Part shown: positions 7,591 through 16,953 of the stretch, piece after piece
Layout: every line of letters begins with the position of its first letter
Position numbering within the stretch: the first letter of the stretch is position 1
Assembly: GCF_900105585.1 (NCBI RefSeq)
Contig: NZ_FNRT01000002.1
Span: 4,216,001 to 4,280,000 of the forward strand
DNA length: 64,000 nucleotides
Reading direction: 5' to 3'
Source of the DNA: Nocardioides exalbidus
Lineage (GTDB): Bacteria; Actinomycetota; Actinomycetes; Propionibacteriales; Nocardioidaceae
The notes under the pieces: generated by a model
The model's database searches: none
Seen by the model: the letters and a program-made list of their open reading frames with translations, nothing else
Told to the model about the DNA's origin: nothing
Program-made: the position numbers and the translations under genes

Positions 7591-8279
7591 GACTCGCTCC
7601 ACACGACGGCGGCGAAGCGCAGGGAAGCGGCGCCGTCGCGGCGGTACGACGGCCAGCGGGGGTCCTCGCGCGTGCAGGCGTCCAGGAGCCGCACGTCGGT
7701 GACCCCGGCGGCCTCGAGCTGGGCGGTGACGCCTGCGCCGAGGTCGAGCGCGGGCGTGCCCCAGGACGTCGTGGACCGCGACGCCGGCACCTGCGCCGCG
7801 ACGTCGTCCTGCATCTCCTGCGGCACCTCGTAGCAGCGGCCGCAGATGTGCGGTCCGACCCAGGCCGTCACCTCCATCGCGCCGAGGTCGCGCACCTGCT
7901 CCACGGCGGCCGGCACGACTCCGAGGGCCATCCCGCGCCGACCCGCGTGGATCGCGGCGATCGCCCCCTCGGGTGAGGCCAGGACGAGGGGCACGCAGTC
8001 CGCGGCGCGTGCCACCAGGGCCACGTCGGTGCGTGTGGTCGCCAACGCGTCGACGGACAGGACCGGCTGGTCGGCCACGTCGCCGGCGCGCACGACGTGC
8101 ACGTCGGCACCGTGGACCTGGTGCATGACGAAGGGGGTGAGGCCCGTCTCCTCCGCGAGTCCGGCGAGCACGGTGGCGCGCGCCTGACCCACGTCGGGGA
8201 CGATCGGCAGCTGGTCGGTGAACCCCACGGCCACGGCGCCGTGCGCCGTGGCCAGGGAGTCGCGGTGGAGGAACCTCAC
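7587..8279 (-). CDS. pgeF: PgeF/YlmD multicopper-type purine nucleoside phosphorylase family
   Basis: A 230-residue protein of the DUF152/YfiH family, once called polyphenol oxidases and now known to include purine nucleoside phosphorylase/adenosine deaminase activities and a peptidoglycan-editing role in E. coli (PgeF). Zinc-ligand signatures are present: FVMHQVHGADVHVV near residue 53, ARAADCVPLVLASP near 92 and IAAIHAGRRGMA near 108 (the usual AGWRG reads AGRRG here), then WVGPHICGRCYEV. The GTG start overlaps the ftsZ stop by 4 bp, so translation is probably coupled to ftsZ. Confidence 0.92.
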   Translation of the reverse strand: MRFLHRDSLATAHGAVAVGFTDQLPIVPDVGQARATVLAGLAEETGLTPFVMHQVHGADVHVVRAGDVADQPVLSVDALATTRTDVALVARAADCVPLVLASPEGAIAAIHAGRRGMALGVVPAAVEQVRDLGAMEVTAWVGPHICGRCYEVPQEMQDDVAAQVPASRSTTSWGTPALDLGAGVTAQLEAAGVTDVRLLDACTREDPRWPSYRRDGAASLRFAAVVWSES

Positions 8280-9478
8280 TTCAAGAAGTCGGGCACGTCC
8301 AGGTCGTCGTCGTCGAACTGGACCTGCCTGGCCGGCTTCGGCTGTGTCGGCTGGGCCTCGGCGCCGGACGAGGAGGACGGGGCGAACGTGGTCGGCGCGG
8401 GCTCCGCGGACGCGGAGGCCGGGGCAGGGGCCTTGGTCGCGATCTGCTGGGCCGCGGCGCGGGTCTGCTCCTGGGTCTGCGCCGGGGCCGCCGTGCGTCC
8501 CAGCACGTTGCCGTCGGAGCGGCGCTTGGGCATCCCGCCGTCGAAGCCGGCCGCGATCACGGTGACGCGGACCTCGTCGCCGAGGGCGTCGTCGATCGTG
8601 GCGCCGAAGATGATGTTGGCCTCGGCGTGCGCGGACTGCGACACGAGGGCGGCGGCCTCGTTGATCTCGAAGAGGCCGAGGTCGGAGCCACCGGCGATCG
8701 AGAGCAGCACGCCGTGCGCGCCCTCGATGCTCGCCTCGAGCAGCGGGCTGGAGACCGCCATCTCCGCGGCGGCGACCGCACGGTCCTCGCCGCGGGCCGA
8801 GCCGATGCCCATGAGGGCGGAGCCGGCGTTGGCCATCACGGACTTCACGTCGGCGAAGTCGAGGTTGATCAGGCCGGGCGTGGTGATCAGGTCGGTGATG
8901 CCCGAGACGCCCTGGAGCAGCACCTGGTCGGCCTGCTTGAAGGCGTCGAGGATCGACACGTTGCGGTCGGTGATCGACAGCAGCCGGTCGTTGGGGATCA
9001 CGATGAGGGTGTCGACCTCCTCGCGGAGCTGGCTGATGCCCTCCTCCGCGGAGTTGGCGCGGCGCCGGCCCTCGAACGCGAACGGACGGGTGACGACGCC
9101 GATGGTGAGCGCACCGAGCGAGCGGGCGATGCGGGCCACGACGGGCGCGCCGCCGGTGCCGGTGCCGCCACCCTCGCCGGCGGTCACGAAGACCATGTCG
9201 GCGCCCTTGATGACCTCCTCGATCTCGTCGGCGTGGTCCTCGGCGGCCTTCGCCCCGACGTCGGGGTTGGCGCCGGCACCGAGGCCACGCGTGAGCTCGC
9301 GGCCGATGTCGAGCTTGACGTCGGCGTCGCTCATGAGGAGTGCCTGGGCGTCGGTGTTGATCGCGATGAACTCGACGCCCTTGAGGCCGACCTCGATCAT
9401 CCGGTTGACGGCGTTGACGCCGCCACCGCCGATGCCCACGACCTTGATGATCGCCAGGTAGTTCTGCGCTGCTGCCAC
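8276..9478 (-). CDS. ftsZ: Cell division GTPase FtsZ
   Basis: A 400-residue tubulin homologue that builds the Z-ring. The GTP-binding G-box GGGTGTG lies at residues 103-109, the N-terminal VVGIGGGGVNAVNRMI at 13-28, and the catalytic T7-loop sequence NLDFADVKSVM near 210. The C-terminal variable linker (about 320-385) is Ala/Pro/Gln-rich and ends in the conserved partner-binding peptide DDLDVPDFLK, the docking site for SepF. The start is GTG with GAAAGG 9 nt upstream. A 213-bp spacer separates it from ftsQ and probably holds a dedicated promoter. Confidence 0.98.
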   Translation of the reverse strand: MAAAQNYLAIIKVVGIGGGGVNAVNRMIEVGLKGVEFIAINTDAQALLMSDADVKLDIGRELTRGLGAGANPDVGAKAAEDHADEIEEVIKGADMVFVTAGEGGGTGTGGAPVVARIARSLGALTIGVVTRPFAFEGRRRANSAEEGISQLREEVDTLIVIPNDRLLSITDRNVSILDAFKQADQVLLQGVSGITDLITTPGLINLDFADVKSVMANAGSALMGIGSARGEDRAVAAAEMAVSSPLLEASIEGAHGVLLSIAGGSDLGLFEINEAAALVSQSAHAEANIIFGATIDDALGDEVRVTVIAAGFDGGMPKRRSDGNVLGRTAAPAQTQEQTRAAAQQIATKAPAPASASAEPAPTTFAPSSSSGAEAQPTQPKPARQVQFDDDDLDVPDFLK

Positions 9479-9586
9479 GGCTCGGGGCCTTTCGATGTGG
9501 GACGACTGGTGCGAGAAGGAGGGGAAGGACGAGGAGGTCGAGCTGCTGCCCTCGGCGAACCGTGAACCCTAACGGTGAACCTGAGG

Positions 9587-9602
9587 GTTATAGTTATGTC
9601 AA
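9587..9602 (-). promoter_or_regulatory. Candidate ftsZ promoter in the ftsQ-ftsZ spacer
   Basis: This is the only AT-rich patch of the spacer. On the minus strand it reads TTGACATAACTATAAC. TATAAC (9592-9587) could be a -10 element, giving an RNA leader of about 100 nt. TTGACA is too close to it to be its -35. Just downstream two 13-bp near-repeats share GTGAACC (9561-9586), a possible regulator site. Confidence 0.35.
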
Positions 9603-9651
9603 CCTCGCCTTTCGCTAGAGATTAGGAGCCGCGCAGCACGAAACCCCGCCG

Positions 9652-9674
9652 GACACGCCCATCGCGGGCGTGTC
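9652..9674 (-). terminator. Hairpin between ftsQ and ftsZ
   Basis: GACACGCCC (9652-9660) pairs perfectly with GGGCGTGTC (9666-9674) over a 5-nt loop, 17 bp after the ftsQ stop. On the minus strand a short GGGGTTTCG follows, so termination may be partial. It could act as an attenuator or stabiliser that uncouples ftsZ dosage from the upstream mur genes. Confidence 0.55.
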
Positions 9675-9691
9675 GGCAAAGAAATTCCGCG

Positions 9692-10465
9692 TCAGCCGCG
9701 GGTGGTCGGGTTGCCAGGGACGCTGACGTCGTAGGACTGCGCCTGGACGGCGGCGAGCAGGCCGTCGAGGACCTCGGCCTTGGTGGCGGAGTCCTCCGCA
9801 CTCCCCCACAGCACCTGGCGCTGGTCGCGCAGGACGAGGGTGATCTGGTCGACGGTCGCGACCTCGACGTGGTCGACGCGCGCGGCGAGGTCCTTCGGGA
9901 GGGCCGAGACGACGGTCGCGGCCTCCTTCAGCGCGTCGGTGCCGGCGGCGGCGCCGGGCCGGATGCGCGGCATCCCCTTCGGGGCCGCCTTGTACTCGCG
10001 GAAGACGACGCCGTCGGCGTCGAGGCCGCGGAGTCGCCCGCCCAGCTCGACGACCGCGACGGGGGTGCGCTCGACGACCTCGATGCGTACGCCGTCGGGC
10101 CACGAGCGCGTGACGTCGACCGACTTCACCTCGGCCAGTGCTCCCACCCGGGCCGAGGCCCGGTCCAGGTCGACGAGGGCGAGCTGCTCCCCCATCGGGA
10201 CGTCGGCGAACTCGCGCACGCGGTCGTCACTGAGCAGGGAGTTGCCCACGACCTGCACCTTCTTGACCTGCAGCGCGCTGGAGAAGAACACGAGGTAGAT
10301 GCCCCCGCCGACGAGCGCGAGGACGAGCAGCAGGGCCAGGACGTAGCGCAGCGAGAGCCACCGCCGGGCCCACTGGCGTCGGGCGAACCGCTTGCGCGTG
10401 CGCAGCGCGCTGCGTGCGGACTTCGCGTCGCGCGGGTCGGCGCGGACCTGCCCTGCCGGGTCCAC
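9692..10465 (-). CDS. ftsQ: Cell division protein FtsQ
   Basis: A 257-residue bitopic divisome protein. A basic cytoplasmic N-terminus (KSARSALRTRKRFARRQWARRW split around residue 15-37) precedes one membrane segment at about 42-61. The periplasmic POTRA domain follows (LQVKKVQVVGNSLLSDDRVRE from about 65) and then the FtsQ domain with WPDGVRIEVVERTPVAVVE. It bridges the FtsL/FtsB group and the synthase complex. GTG at 10465 follows the murC stop directly with no gap, implying coupling. This is the last gene before the hairpin and spacer upstream of ftsZ. Confidence 0.95.
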   Translation of the reverse strand: MDPAGQVRADPRDAKSARSALRTRKRFARRQWARRWLSLRYVLALLLVLALVGGGIYLVFFSSALQVKKVQVVGNSLLSDDRVREFADVPMGEQLALVDLDRASARVGALAEVKSVDVTRSWPDGVRIEVVERTPVAVVELGGRLRGLDADGVVFREYKAAPKGMPRIRPGAAAGTDALKEAATVVSALPKDLAARVDHVEVATVDQITLVLRDQRQVLWGSAEDSATKAEVLDGLLAAVQAQSYDVSVPGNPTTRG

Positions 10466-11878
10466 TCAGGCGCTCCCGAGCAGCGCGAGCACGAGCGGTC
10501 CCACGGTCGTGACGTCGCCGGCGCCGAGGGTGATGACGAGGTCGCCCGGGCGGGCCCGGTCGGCGAGGGCACGGGCAGCGGCGGGGAGCCCGTCGACGTA
10601 GGCCACCTGCGCCGCCGGGAGCGGCACGGCGTCCGCGACGAGGCGACCGGTGACGGCCGGGTCCGGGTCCTCGCGGGCGACGTAGACGTCGAGCACGACG
10701 ACCTCGTCGGCCGCACCGAGCGCGACGCCCATCGCCTCGCCGAAGATCCGGGTGCGCGAGACGAGGTGGGGCTGGAACGCAGCGACCACCCGGCCCGCGC
10801 CGGCGAGGGCGCGCGCGGCCTCGAGGTCGCCCCGGATCTCGACGGGGTGGTGGGCGTAGGAGTCGTAGACGCGGATGCCGTCGACCTCGCCCTTGAGCTC
10901 CATCCGGCGTCCCGTGCCGGTGAACCCGCCGAGCCCCTCGACCAGGGCGTCGAAGGCGCAGCCCAGCCGCAGGCCCATCGCCAGCGCGGCGACGGCGTCG
11001 AGGACGTAGTGGCGACCGGGGATCCGCAGCCGCAGCTCACCCAGGTCGGCGCCGGCGCGGGAGACGCGGCAGGTCGAGGTGGAGCCGGCGAGCGAGAGGT
11101 CGTGGATGCGCACGTCGGCGTCGGCGGACTCCCCCACCGTGACGACGTCGAGGCCGGCGTCGCGGGCGAACCGGGCGAGGTCGGCGGCACCGGGGTCGTC
11201 GAGCACGCAGACCAGGAAGCCGTCGCGGTCGATCGTGTCGGTGAACTCCTCGAAGGCGCGGTGGTAGGCCTCCTCGGTGCCCCAGTTGTCGAGGTGGTCG
11301 GCCTCGACGTTGGTGACGATCGCGGCGTGCGGGCGGTAGTGCAGGAAGGCGCCGTCGCTCTCGTCGGCCTCGGCCACGAAGAGGTCGTCGCTGCCGGCGT
11401 CGGAGTTGCGGCCTGTGGCGCTCAGCACGCCCCCGACGGCGTACGACGGATCGCGGCCGGCCGCGAGCAGCGCGGAGGTGAGCAGGCCGGTGGTCGTCGT
11501 CTTGCCGTGCGTGCCGGCCACGGCGAGGACGCGGGAGCCGGCCATCACGGCGGCCAGGCCGGCCGAGCGCGGCAGGATCCGCAGGCCGCGGCGCCGGGCC
11601 TCGAGCACCTCGGGGTTGTCCTCGCGGGCGGCGGTGGTCACGACCAGGGTGTCGGCGTCCGCGACGTGGGCGGCGTCGTAGCCCAGGTGGCAGGTGACGC
11701 CGAGCTCGCGCAGCGCGGGGAGGAAGGGAGTGTCGTTGTCGTCGCTGCCGCTGACCACGACGCCCTGCTGGGCCATGATCCGGGCGATCGCGGAGATCCC
11801 CGCGCCGCCGATGCCGACGCAGTGGACCCGGCCGAGCCGGTCGGCGGGCAGGATCTCGTCGGGGACAGGGATCCTCAC
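10466..11878 (-). CDS. murC: UDP-N-acetylmuramate--L-alanine ligase
   Basis: A 470-residue Mur ligase that adds L-Ala to UDP-MurNAc with ATP in the cytoplasm. The N-terminal UDP-binding fold has HCVGIGGAGISAIA near residue 19. The ATP P-loop GTHGKTTT is at 122-129, EADESDGAFL lies near 170 and the conserved NVEADHLDNW near 190. DSYAHHPVEI near 340 is the typical MurC C-terminal motif. The start is GTG, overlapping the murG stop by 4 bp. Confidence 0.97.
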   Translation of the reverse strand: MRIPVPDEILPADRLGRVHCVGIGGAGISAIARIMAQQGVVVSGSDDNDTPFLPALRELGVTCHLGYDAAHVADADTLVVTTAAREDNPEVLEARRRGLRILPRSAGLAAVMAGSRVLAVAGTHGKTTTTGLLTSALLAAGRDPSYAVGGVLSATGRNSDAGSDDLFVAEADESDGAFLHYRPHAAIVTNVEADHLDNWGTEEAYHRAFEEFTDTIDRDGFLVCVLDDPGAADLARFARDAGLDVVTVGESADADVRIHDLSLAGSTSTCRVSRAGADLGELRLRIPGRHYVLDAVAALAMGLRLGCAFDALVEGLGGFTGTGRRMELKGEVDGIRVYDSYAHHPVEIRGDLEAARALAGAGRVVAAFQPHLVSRTRIFGEAMGVALGAADEVVVLDVYVAREDPDPAVTGRLVADAVPLPAAQVAYVDGLPAAARALADRARPGDLVITLGAGDVTTVGPLVLALLGSA

Positions 11879-12957
11879 GCCGGGCCGACCTCACGGGCGT
11901 CGAGGACCATCCGGGCCAGCTTCTCGTCCGCGTCGAGCGGGATGACCCCCCGGGCGGCGGCTCCCATCTCGGCGAGCCGCGCGGCGTCGGTCAGCAGGCC
12001 GGGCACGCTGGCCGTGACCCACTCCGGCGTCAGCGCGCCGTCGGCGACCATGAGGCCGCCGCCGGCGTCGACCACCGGACGGGCGTTGAGCGACTGCTCG
12101 CCGTTGCCGATCGGCAGCGGGACGTAGATCGCCGGCAGGCCGACGCCGGAGACCTCGGTGACGGTGTTGCTGCCCGAGCGGCAGAGCACGGCGTCGGCGG
12201 CCGCGTAGGCGAGGTCCATCCGGTCGACGTAGTTGAGCACGACGTAGGGGACGTCGCCGGAGGCCACCGTGAGCTCGTGCTTGGGCCCGACGATGTGGAG
12301 CACCTGCACACCGGCTGCGGCCAGGTCGGCGGCCGCACCGGAGACGGCGGCGTTGATCCGGGCGGCGCCCTGGGAGCCGCCGGTCACCATCAGGGTCGGC
12401 AGGTCGTCGCGGAGCCCGAAGGTGCTCAGCGCCTCCGCGCGCAGCGACGCGCGGTCGAGCGTGGAGATCAGCCGCCGGATGGGCAGGCCGGTGACGACGG
12501 CGTGCGGCAGCACGGTGTCGGGGAAGCTGGTCGCGACGTGCGTGGTCATCCGCGCGCCGAGCTTGTTGGCCACGCCGGGGATCGCGTTGCCCTCGTGGAC
12601 CACGATCGGCAGGCCGCGGCTGCGCGCGGCGAGGTAGGCCGGCACGGAGACGTAGCCGCCGAAGCCGACGACCACGTCGGGGCGCACCCGGTCGACCACC
12701 TCCAGCGCGGCCGAGCGCGCGGCGCGCAACCGGGTCGGCGTCCGCAGCAGGTCGGCGCTGGGCCGGCGCGGCAGCGGCACGCGGGGCACGAACTCGAGCG
12801 GCAGCCCCGCCTCCGGCACCAGGCGCGACTCGAGGCCCTCGCGGGTGCCGAGGCAGGTGATCTCGGTCGCCGGGTCGAGGCGACGCAGGGCGTCGGCGGT
12901 GGCGAGCAGGGGCGAGGTGTGGCCGGCGGAGCCGCCGCCGGCGAGAAGGACGCGCAT
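11875..12957 (-). CDS. murG: Lipid II synthase (MurG N-acetylglucosaminyltransferase)
   Basis: A 360-residue GT-B transferase that attaches GlcNAc to lipid I on the inner membrane face. The N-terminal glycine-rich loop LLAGGGSAGHTSPLLA is at about 4-19, VGFGGYVSVPAYLA near 95, and VVHEGNAIPGVANKLGA near 117. The C-terminal half has MVTGGSQGAARIN and the UDP-GlcNAc site motif CRSGSNTVTEVSGVGLPAIYVPLP (split around residue 270). The ATG at 12957 begins MRVLLAGGG as expected. It follows ftsW by 23 bp. Confidence 0.97.
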   Translation of the reverse strand: MRVLLAGGGSAGHTSPLLATADALRRLDPATEITCLGTREGLESRLVPEAGLPLEFVPRVPLPRRPSADLLRTPTRLRAARSAALEVVDRVRPDVVVGFGGYVSVPAYLAARSRGLPIVVHEGNAIPGVANKLGARMTTHVATSFPDTVLPHAVVTGLPIRRLISTLDRASLRAEALSTFGLRDDLPTLMVTGGSQGAARINAAVSGAAADLAAAGVQVLHIVGPKHELTVASGDVPYVVLNYVDRMDLAYAAADAVLCRSGSNTVTEVSGVGLPAIYVPLPIGNGEQSLNARPVVDAGGGLMVADGALTPEWVTASVPGLLTDAARLAEMGAAARGVIPLDADEKLARMVLDAREVGPA

Positions 12958-12980
12958 CGGAGCCGAATCTATCGAGTGGG

Positions 12981-14270
12981 CTATCGGGTGGAGGCGGACA
13001 GCCCGGCGGAACGGTTGCGCCGGCGCGCCGCCAGGGCAGCAGCCGCCTCGGGCTCGCGCCGGGCGAAGCCGATCACGAGGCCGAGCGCCACCAACGAGGG
13101 CAGCAGCGCGGAGCCGCCGTAGGACACGATCGGCAGCGGGATGCCGATGACGGGCAGGACCGCGAGCACCATGCCCACGTTGATGATCATCTGGCCCAGG
13201 ATCCACACCACGATGCCGAAGGTGGCGTAGCGGACGAAGGGGTCCTCGGTGCTGAGCGCGACGCGGATCGCGGCGTAGGCGATGGTGAAGAAGAGGCCGA
13301 TCACCAGGAGCGTGCCGACCAGGCCGAGCTCCTCGCCCAGCACGGCGAAGATGAAGTCGGTGTGTGCCTCGGGCAGGTCGCCCCACTTCTGGGTGGAGGC
13401 ACCGATGCCCTGGCCGAACCAGCCACCGCTCGAGAGCGCGTAGAGCCCGTGGGCGGGCTGCCAGCCGGCATCGGTGAAGTCCTTGAACGGGTCGGTGAAG
13501 TTGGTGATGCGCTTGAGCCGCTCGGGGTTGGTCGCGGCGAGGGCCAGCGCCCCGGCGCCGAGGACCGACATGCTCAGCGCGAAGAGCCGCAGCGGCGCGC
13601 CGACGACCCACAGCATGCCGAGCAGGATCGCGACGAGGACCAGCGCGGTGCCGAGGTCGCGGCCGACCAGCACCAGGCCGATGACGGCGAAGAGGCCCGG
13701 CACGACCGGCACCAGCAGGTGGTGGAGCTCGCGCAGGCGACGCTCCTTGTGGGCGTAGATGTTGGCCGCCCACAGCACGATCGCCAGCTTGGCGACCTCG
13801 GCGGGCTGCATGGTGAACGGGCCGATGGCCAGCCAGTTCTTGTTGCCGTTGATCAGCACGCCGAAGCGCGCGACGAGCGCGAGCAGGACGAGCGCGAAGA
13901 GGAAGCCGGGGTAGGCCAGGCGCCGGATGTGCTTGATCGGCAGCCGCGAGGCGACCCACGCGCACGGCAGGCCGATCGCGACCCACAGCAGCTGGCGCTT
14001 CACGACTGCGTAGGAGTCGCCGGTGCTCGTGAAGGACCGCACGCTCGACGCGCTCAGCACCATGATCAGCCCGATGGTGAGCAGCAGCGCGGACGCGCCG
14101 AGCAGGAGGTAGTAGGACGCCAGCGGCTTGTCGAGCGCCTCGCGGACCGACCGCCAGCCGGCGACGATCCCGGAGCCGAGCGGAGCGCGCGCCTTGACCT
14201 CGACCGCCGGCGTGGTGGCGACGACGGTGCCCGGCACGACCTGCGTGTCGTCGGGGGTCACGGTGGTCAT
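12981..14270 (-). CDS. ftsW: Septal peptidoglycan glycosyltransferase FtsW
   Basis: A 429-residue SEDS-family glycosyltransferase that polymerises lipid II at the septum, partnered with FtsI. About ten membrane segments are visible, starting near residue 55. The family motif NGNKNWLAIGPFTMQPAEVAKLA lies near 135-157 and contains the conserved QPAE. HTDFIFAVLGEELG near 310 includes the loop residues shared by SEDS proteins, and the late GIPLPIVSYGGSALLPSL is the FtsW/RodA signature. A 50-residue cytoplasmic N-tail is typical of actinobacterial FtsW. The ATG at 14270 is 36 bp after murD. Confidence 0.97.
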   Translation of the reverse strand: MTTVTPDDTQVVPGTVVATTPAVEVKARAPLGSGIVAGWRSVREALDKPLASYYLLLGASALLLTIGLIMVLSASSVRSFTSTGDSYAVVKRQLLWVAIGLPCAWVASRLPIKHIRRLAYPGFLFALVLLALVARFGVLINGNKNWLAIGPFTMQPAEVAKLAIVLWAANIYAHKERRLRELHHLLVPVVPGLFAVIGLVLVGRDLGTALVLVAILLGMLWVVGAPLRLFALSMSVLGAGALALAATNPERLKRITNFTDPFKDFTDAGWQPAHGLYALSSGGWFGQGIGASTQKWGDLPEAHTDFIFAVLGEELGLVGTLLVIGLFFTIAYAAIRVALSTEDPFVRYATFGIVVWILGQMIINVGMVLAVLPVIGIPLPIVSYGGSALLPSLVALGLVIGFARREPEAAAALAARRRNRSAGLSASTR

Positions 14271-14306
14271 CGGTCCCCCTCCGGTCGGCTGCGGGTCAGG
14301 TGCGGG

Positions 14307-15770
14307 TCAGGTGTGGTCGGCGATCCTGCGGTGGACGGCCGCGGCGAACGCGTCGCCGCGCGCGCCGTAGTTGGTGAACATGTCCATGGACGCGCATCCC
14401 GGCGCCAGCAGCACGGTGTCCCCGGACCTCGCGAGCCCGGCAGCCGCGTCGACGACACGCCCCATGGGGTCACCAGTCTCGTCGTCGCCCACATCGATGA
14501 CCGGCACATCGGGCGCGTGTCGCGAAAGTGCGTCCGCGACGACCTGCCGGTCGCGGCCCAGGAGCACGACGCCTCGCAGCCGGTCGCGGACGGCGACGAC
14601 CAGGTCGTCGAACCGGGCACCCTTGGCCAGCCCGCCGGCGACCCAGACGACCGGCTCGAAGGCGGCCAGCGAGGACTGTGCGGCGTGCGGGTTGGTGGCC
14701 TTGGAGTCGTCGATCCAGGTCACCCCGTCGGCCTCGGCGACGTGGGCGATGCGGTGCCCGTCGGGCCGGAAGGCGCGCAGTCCGTCGCGTACGGCCTGCT
14801 GGCTGACGCCGTGGGCACGGGCGAGGGCCGCGGCGGCCAGGGCGTTGGCGACGAAGTGCGGGGCCGGCGACGCCAGGTCGGCCAGCGTGCAGAGCTCGGC
14901 GGCGCTGGAGGCCCGCTCCTCGATGAACGCGCGGTCGACCAGCAGGTCCTCGACCAGCCCGACGTCTCCGGAGGACGGCGTACCGAGGGTGAAGCCGACG
15001 GCGCGCGCACCCTCCACCACGTCGGCCTCGCGGACCATCTCCCGGGTGGCAGGGTCGGCGAGGTTGTAGACGCAGGCGCGCTGGACGCGCTCGTAGATCC
15101 GGGCCTTGTCGGCGGCGTAGTCGCGCATGCCGTCGGGGCCGTCGTACCAGTCGAGGTGGTCCTCGGCGACGTTGAGCACGACGGCCGACTCCGCCGACAT
15201 GGAGTGCGTGTAGTGAAGCTGGAAGCTGGAGAGCTCGACGGCCAGCACGTCGTAGGGCTCGGGGTCCATCACGGCCTCGACGATCGGCAGGCCGACGTTG
15301 CCGACCGCGACCGCGCGCAGGCCCGCCGCGCGCAGGATCGACTCGAGCATCTGGACGGTCGTGGTCTTGCCGTTGGTGCCGGTGACCGCCAGCCAGGGGG
15401 CGGCGGCGTCCGGGTCGCGCAGGCGCCACGCGAGCTCGACCTCACCCCACACCGGGATGCCGCGCTCGACGGCCTGGGCGAGGAGCGGGGCGGACGGCCT
15501 CCACCCGGGAGAGGTGACCACCAGGTCGACGTCGTCGGGCAGGACCGCGGTCGCACCCGGCTCGAGCCGGATCGTGGCGCCGAGCGTCTCGAGGAGCTGG
15601 GCCTTCTCGGCCTTCTCCTCGCTCGTGGTCTCGTCGAGCGCGGTGACCTGCGCGCCGAGGAACAGCAGGTTGTCGGCGGCGGCGAAGCCGGAGACGCCGA
15701 ACCCGGCGACGACGACGCGGACGCCGGACCAGTCGCTGGTGCGGTCGAGGGTGTCGATGTGGTTGCTCAT
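14307..15770 (-). CDS. murD: UDP-N-acetylmuramoyl-L-alanine--D-glutamate ligase
   Basis: A 487-residue Mur ligase adding D-Glu to UDP-MurNAc-L-Ala. The N-terminal nucleotide fold VVVAGFGVSGFAAAD is at 19-33, the ATP P-loop VTGTNGKTTTV at 129-139, and NVAEDHLDWYDG near 210 carries the Mg-binding residues. The C-terminal substrate domain has TWIDDSKATNPHAAQSSL and ends with LLAPGCASMDMFTNYGARGDAFA, typical of MurD. It starts with ATG at 15770, 70 bp after mraY. Confidence 0.97.
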   Translation of the reverse strand: MSNHIDTLDRTSDWSGVRVVVAGFGVSGFAAADNLLFLGAQVTALDETTSEEKAEKAQLLETLGATIRLEPGATAVLPDDVDLVVTSPGWRPSAPLLAQAVERGIPVWGEVELAWRLRDPDAAAPWLAVTGTNGKTTTVQMLESILRAAGLRAVAVGNVGLPIVEAVMDPEPYDVLAVELSSFQLHYTHSMSAESAVVLNVAEDHLDWYDGPDGMRDYAADKARIYERVQRACVYNLADPATREMVREADVVEGARAVGFTLGTPSSGDVGLVEDLLVDRAFIEERASSAAELCTLADLASPAPHFVANALAAAALARAHGVSQQAVRDGLRAFRPDGHRIAHVAEADGVTWIDDSKATNPHAAQSSLAAFEPVVWVAGGLAKGARFDDLVVAVRDRLRGVVLLGRDRQVVADALSRHAPDVPVIDVGDDETGDPMGRVVDAAAGLARSGDTVLLAPGCASMDMFTNYGARGDAFAAAVHRRIADHT

Positions 15771-15840
15771 CCGCGGGGTCCCCGGGGCGTTGTTCGCCGG
15801 AGGAGCGGAGCGGAGGAGGCGGAGAACGTCACGGGGTGCT

Positions 15841-16953
15841 TCATCCGACGCCGGCGACCCACTCGGCGTAGAAGATGCCGATCCCCGTCGCGACCGCGAG
15901 GCCGGTGATGATCCAGAAGCGGATCACGATGGTGACCTGCTCCCAGCCGAGCATCTCGAAGTGGTGGTGCAGCGGGGTCATCCGGAAGACGCGGTGGCCG
16001 GGCTGGACCTTGAAGATCGCCCGGAACAGCCCGCTGGCACGGCTGATCTTGAAGACCGACACCTGGATGATCACCGAGACGGTGATGGCGACGAAGAGCC
16101 CGCCGATGATGACCAGGAGGAGCTCGGTGCGGGTCATGATCGCGAAGCCGGCCATCGCCGCGCCGAGCGCGAGGGAGCCGGTGTCGCCCATGTAGATCTG
16201 GGCGGGCGAGGCGTTCCACCACAGGAAGCCGAAGCAGGCGCCGGTGATGGCGGCGGCCACGACCGCGAGGTCGAGCGGGTCGCGCACCTCGTAGCACTTG
16301 GGTCCGGCCTCGAGGGCGCAGGACTGGCTGTTCTGCCAGATGTTGACCAGCGTGTAGGCGGCGAAGACGAGGATCGAGCAGCCCGCGGCGAGCCCGTCGA
16401 GGCCGTCGGCGAGGTTCACCGCGTTGCTCGCGCCGGTGACGATCAGCCAGATCAGCAGGATGGCCAGCACCATCGGGAGCGCGAAGCCCTGGTGGTCGCG
16501 GATGAAGGAGATGTGGTTGGACGCCGGGCGCCAGCCGCGCTCGTCCTCGAGGACCGGCGACAGGGCGAGGATGCCGAAGACCAGGCCGACCACCGTCTGC
16601 CCGATCATCTTGGCGCGGCTGCGCAGGCCGAGGTTGTGCTGGCGGCTGACCTTGAGGAAGTCGTCGAGGAAGCCGACGGCGCCGATCCCCACGAGCAGGA
16701 ACAGCAGGAGCAGCGCGGACGCGGTCGGCGCCTGGCCGGTGATCAGCTTGGCGGCGAAGTAGCCGACCACGGTCGCGATGATGATGACAGCGCCGCCCAT
16801 GGTCGGGGTGCCGCGCTTCACGTGGTGCGAGGTGGGGCCGTCGTCGCGGATCGGCTGCCCGAACCCCTGGCGCGTGAAGAAGCGGATCGCGTAGCGCGTG
16901 CCGAGCAGCGAGATCAGCAGGGAGAGTCCTCCTCCGAACAGGATGGCTCTCAT
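15841..16953 (-). CDS. mraY: Phospho-MurNAc-pentapeptide translocase (lipid I synthase)
   Basis: A 370-residue polytopic enzyme that transfers phospho-MurNAc-pentapeptide to undecaprenyl phosphate. About ten membrane segments are present. Signature motifs: GPTSHHVKRGTPTMGGAVII near residue 45, GFLDDFLKVSRQHNLGL near 95 with the catalytic Asp pair, NAVNLADGLDGLA near 180, and the late PLHHHFEMLGW histidine motif near 320. Starting ATG at 16953 overlaps the murF stop by 4 bp (ATGA). Confidence 0.97.
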   Translation of the reverse strand: MRAILFGGGLSLLISLLGTRYAIRFFTRQGFGQPIRDDGPTSHHVKRGTPTMGGAVIIIATVVGYFAAKLITGQAPTASALLLLFLLVGIGAVGFLDDFLKVSRQHNLGLRSRAKMIGQTVVGLVFGILALSPVLEDERGWRPASNHISFIRDHQGFALPMVLAILLIWLIVTGASNAVNLADGLDGLAAGCSILVFAAYTLVNIWQNSQSCALEAGPKCYEVRDPLDLAVVAAAITGACFGFLWWNASPAQIYMGDTGSLALGAAMAGFAIMTRTELLLVIIGGLFVAITVSVIIQVSVFKISRASGLFRAIFKVQPGHRVFRMTPLHHHFEMLGWEQVTIVIRFWIITGLAVATGIGIFYAEWVAGVG

